A stretch of DNA of 37,699 nucleotides, taken from Legionella sp. Its GTDB lineage: Bacteria > Pseudomonadota > Gammaproteobacteria > Legionellales > Legionellaceae. The DNA lies in contig JAUXYG010000153.1 of the NCBI GenBank assembly GCA_030694525.1, positions 1 through 37,699 on the forward strand, given 5' to 3'. Below the pieces are notes generated by a model. The model ran no database searches. It worked only from the letters and a program-made list of their open reading frames with translations, and was not told where the DNA came from. Shown one piece after another: positions 33,837 through 37,699 of the stretch (position 1 is the first letter of the stretch; every line of letters begins with the position of its first letter). The position numbers and the translations under genes are program-made.

Positions 33837-36006
33837 TAATTTTCATCCTCTTTGCAGGTTGTCTTTCTTTTTTATAAAAAGCGATGAGAAGAGGAAGCAG
33901 CAAGGCAATCACCAACAAAAATAATACCACTAAAGGCCAAAAAACAGGACTATTCCAGGCATGCCTTAAATGATTACGTGCTTTGGCATCTACTGAAACA
34001 AATTTTAGAGTATTCGTTGATATTCCATTAGGTTTTACATTGGATACCCAACTTTGTGATAAAATAAAATCCTCTGGATGCATCCCCCAAATCCAGGGTG
34101 CATCATGCCGAATTATTTCAATCATGCGATCAATCAATTTTTGTCTTTCAGGATCATTACTGCGATTTTTCATTAAATTAAATAATCGATCAAATTCTGG
34201 ATTGCTGTAATTGGCTGCATTTTCCCCTCCATAAGTTACTTTTCCATTGGGTCCATACAATTGAAACAGAAAATTTTCAGGATCGGGATAATCCGCATTC
34301 CACCCCCAACTAAAAATTTGTGTATTCCCCAAACGCATTTTTTCCTGAAATCGATTATAAAGAGTGGTTCTGATATTTAAATCTATACCGATGTTTGCAA
34401 ATTGCTTTCGCATCCAATCCAGAAGTGATTTATCATCAGGCCCCCCTTTGGTGGTCACGTCATAATGCAAAATCAATGGTTTCCCAGTTGCAGGATCGAT
34501 ACCACCTGGATAACCCGCTTCAGCTAATAATTTTCGAGCATCATCCAGTGAGCGCCGGGTAGCTGTATTATTTTTCCACTCGTACATATAAGGATTAATT
34601 CCAGCCTCGCCCTCCTTATAACTGAAAATTCCAGGAGGAATAGGCCCTTGAGCGGCTCTACCTCTTCCGTTATAAAAAATAGCGATATTCTCATCAAAGT
34701 TTATTGCGATGGAAATGGCCTGTCTCAACTTTCGGGCGCGTTCGCTTCTTCCGCCCACCACATTATCCATCATATTAAAACCCATATAATAAATGTAGGG
34801 TTCAAGAGTCTGGCTTAAGTGCATATTTTTATCTTTCATTTCCTGAGTTAACATCGCCTCACCAAAGCGATTAATATGAATTGCCTGATCAAAACTATCG
34901 GCACTAATGCCCGAAATATCATAATACCCTTGCAAAAACTTATTCCAACGCGGGATGGACTCCTTTTCCAGGGTATACACAGCTTTATCAATCAGGGGTA
35001 TTTTTTTTCCAACATTATCCACATAGCCTGCTTTTTTATCACTTTCTGAAGCATCCACGGGGAAAAAAACCTCACGGTAATTGGGATTTTTTTCTAAAAC
35101 CATATTTCTGTTGGGGTTATTTTCTGTAAGCATGAATGGCCCGGTACCTATCGGGTACCACCCAAATGACAGATTTTTGTTATCCATTCCTTCTTGCGAA
35201 TAGAACAAATCTGCTTCCCAGGGCACTGGCGCAAAAAAGGGCATTGCTAACCAAAAGAGAAACTGAGAGTACTGACCTTTTAACGTAATTTCCATTGTAT
35301 AATCATCAATTTTCTTTACTCCTGCCAGGGGGTATTTACGTAAATCTATATATTGATTACTAGCAGCAGATTGCGGTAATGTTTTGCCATATTCAGCAAA
35401 ACCTACAATATAATCGCTCATTAAGCCGTATATAGGAGAACTTACTGCAGGATTTGCCAATCGTTTTATTTGGTATATATAATCATCAATCAGCAGTTCC
35501 CGAGTGCCCGTATGTTTAAAATCAGATAATTGATTAATTTCCTCATCCTCCAGGTACCCTTCTGGCAGATGTCGGTATTCATCTTCCCCAAATTTATTTA
35601 AAGCTAGTGCTGGGTGGGGCTGATACAAAATTCCTGGTTTAATTTGTATTGTGTACACAGTAAATGCAGGCTTTACCTGTTCATTTGCAATTAACTCTTT
35701 TCCTGAAGCATCTAAAAACCTGACACTTGGCATTTTCGTTGCCGTTAATGGGACTAATTGGTAAGGTCTTATAAAATAATCATACTCTAATAGAGGTTCA
35801 TATATCTGACCAATAAAAACATATTCGTTGGATGAGTACGAGCGCGCAGGGTCGAGAGTTTTTGGTTGTTCCGTGTAAGAAGAATAATAAATGTTTTTAG
35901 TGTCGTCACTCTCGGGATAGGGATTATTTAATATCCAGTTACTTGCGCAGGCAAGGTTCACTACACTTATACAAGCTGCTAATACGACAACGGCAAGTCG
36001 GAGCAC
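33829..36006 (-). CDS. Extracellular solute-binding protein family 5 with C-terminal membrane anchor
   Basis: A 725-aa peptide-binding protein, larger than OppA/DppA (~530-550). A signal peptide (LAVVVLAACISVVNLACA) is followed by the family start YSSYTEQPKTLDPARSYSSNE; the C-terminal lobe shows the usual DARKLLAEAGYPGG and NADYPDPENFLFQLYG. Extra material lies at ~140-210, and the last ~40 residues form a membrane helix (FWPLVVLFLLVIALLLPLLI) with a basic tail, so the protein should stay on the inner membrane. The start is GTG with AGGG 9 nt upstream. First gene of the permease operon. Confidence 0.9.
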   Translation of the reverse strand: MLRLAVVVLAACISVVNLACASNWILNNPYPESDDTKNIYYSSYTEQPKTLDPARSYSSNEYVFIGQIYEPLLEYDYFIRPYQLVPLTATKMPSVRFLDASGKELIANEQVKPAFTVYTIQIKPGILYQPHPALALNKFGEDEYRHLPEGYLEDEEINQLSDFKHTGTRELLIDDYIYQIKRLANPAVSSPIYGLMSDYIVGFAEYGKTLPQSAASNQYIDLRKYPLAGVKKIDDYTMEITLKGQYSQFLFWLAMPFFAPVPWEADLFYSQEGMDNKNLSFGWYPIGTGPFMLTENNPNRNMVLEKNPNYREVFFPVDASESDKKAGYVDNVGKKIPLIDKAVYTLEKESIPRWNKFLQGYYDISGISADSFDQAIHINRFGEAMLTQEMKDKNMHLSQTLEPYIYYMGFNMMDNVVGGRSERARKLRQAISIAINFDENIAIFYNGRGRAAQGPIPPGIFSYKEGEAGINPYMYEWKNNTATRRSLDDARKLLAEAGYPGGIDPATGKPLILHYDVTTKGGPDDKSLLDWMRKQFANIGIDLNIRTTLYNRFQEKMRLGNTQIFSWGWNADYPDPENFLFQLYGPNGKVTYGGENAANYSNPEFDRLFNLMKNRSNDPERQKLIDRMIEIIRHDAPWIWGMHPEDFILSQSWVSNVKPNGISTNTLKFVSVDAKARNHLRHAWNSPVFWPLVVLFLLVIALLLPLLIAFYKKERQPAKRMKIND

Positions 36007-36097
36007 CTGATTCTACCCTGCGCTAATTAATTGATAATACAAGTATATCCTTAACTCGAACAGCTTGGCGAGTATCTCCCAATGAGTTTTCAATCCC

Positions 36098-37699
<1,602 letters not shown>

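Overview
The window looks like a low-GC gammaproteobacterial chromosome. The families and codon style suggest the Legionellales, probably Legionella or a relative; this is an impression from gene families, not from a database match. Both edges cut genes: a cytochrome P450/phosphoribosyltransferase fusion on the left and NAD-dependent DNA ligase (ligA) on the right.

Left part (1-5.75 kb): the 3' end of the P450-PRTase fusion, whose reading frame breaks at a short A run beside a perfect Shine-Dalgarno sequence; a large SF1 (DNA2/Upf1-like) helicase on the minus strand; and a class A beta-lactamase homologue whose catalytic Ser70 is Cys and whose Glu166 is missing.

Middle part (5.75-13.82 kb): an 8.03-kb integrative element in a tRNA-Thr(CGT) gene. 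The tRNA 3' half is duplicated, in degenerate form, next to a P4-type tyrosine integrase, and paired arm-site-like repeats (TTCGACACRT) lie just inside both ends. The element carries two small membrane proteins, a Fic protein converging on a 64-residue ORF with the Fic-inhibition signature SxxxEG, a second small ORF that shares only the 5' end of the first, an AlpA-like regulator, a DUF927 helicase broken by a one-base frameshift, a small lipoprotein and an unknown 165-aa protein. Its intergenic DNA is rich in the hexamer TGGNAC. These form 9-bp-pitch iteron-like clusters on both sides of the AlpA/DUF927 module, plus two near-identical palindromes around the Fic module. The layout resembles the split origin (ori plus crr) of P4-type satellites.

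Right part (13.8-37.7 kb): ordinary chromosome. It holds an amino-acid permease, a PAS-PAS-GGDEF cyclase, an RND efflux operon (membrane fusion protein, pump, then csaA), and a surface-glycan operon (UbiA-type prenyltransferase, GT-C arabinosyltransferase-like protein, FlaA1/WbpM-type 4,6-dehydratase). Then come an unknown 405-aa membrane protein on the plus strand, dnaE, a peptide ABC transporter set (binding protein and two permeases, no ATPase) and ligA.

The best candidates for something undescribed are the iteron-bearing element with its convergent Fic/SxxxEG pair, the Cys70 beta-lactamase homologue, and the P450-PRTase fusion with its frameshift.
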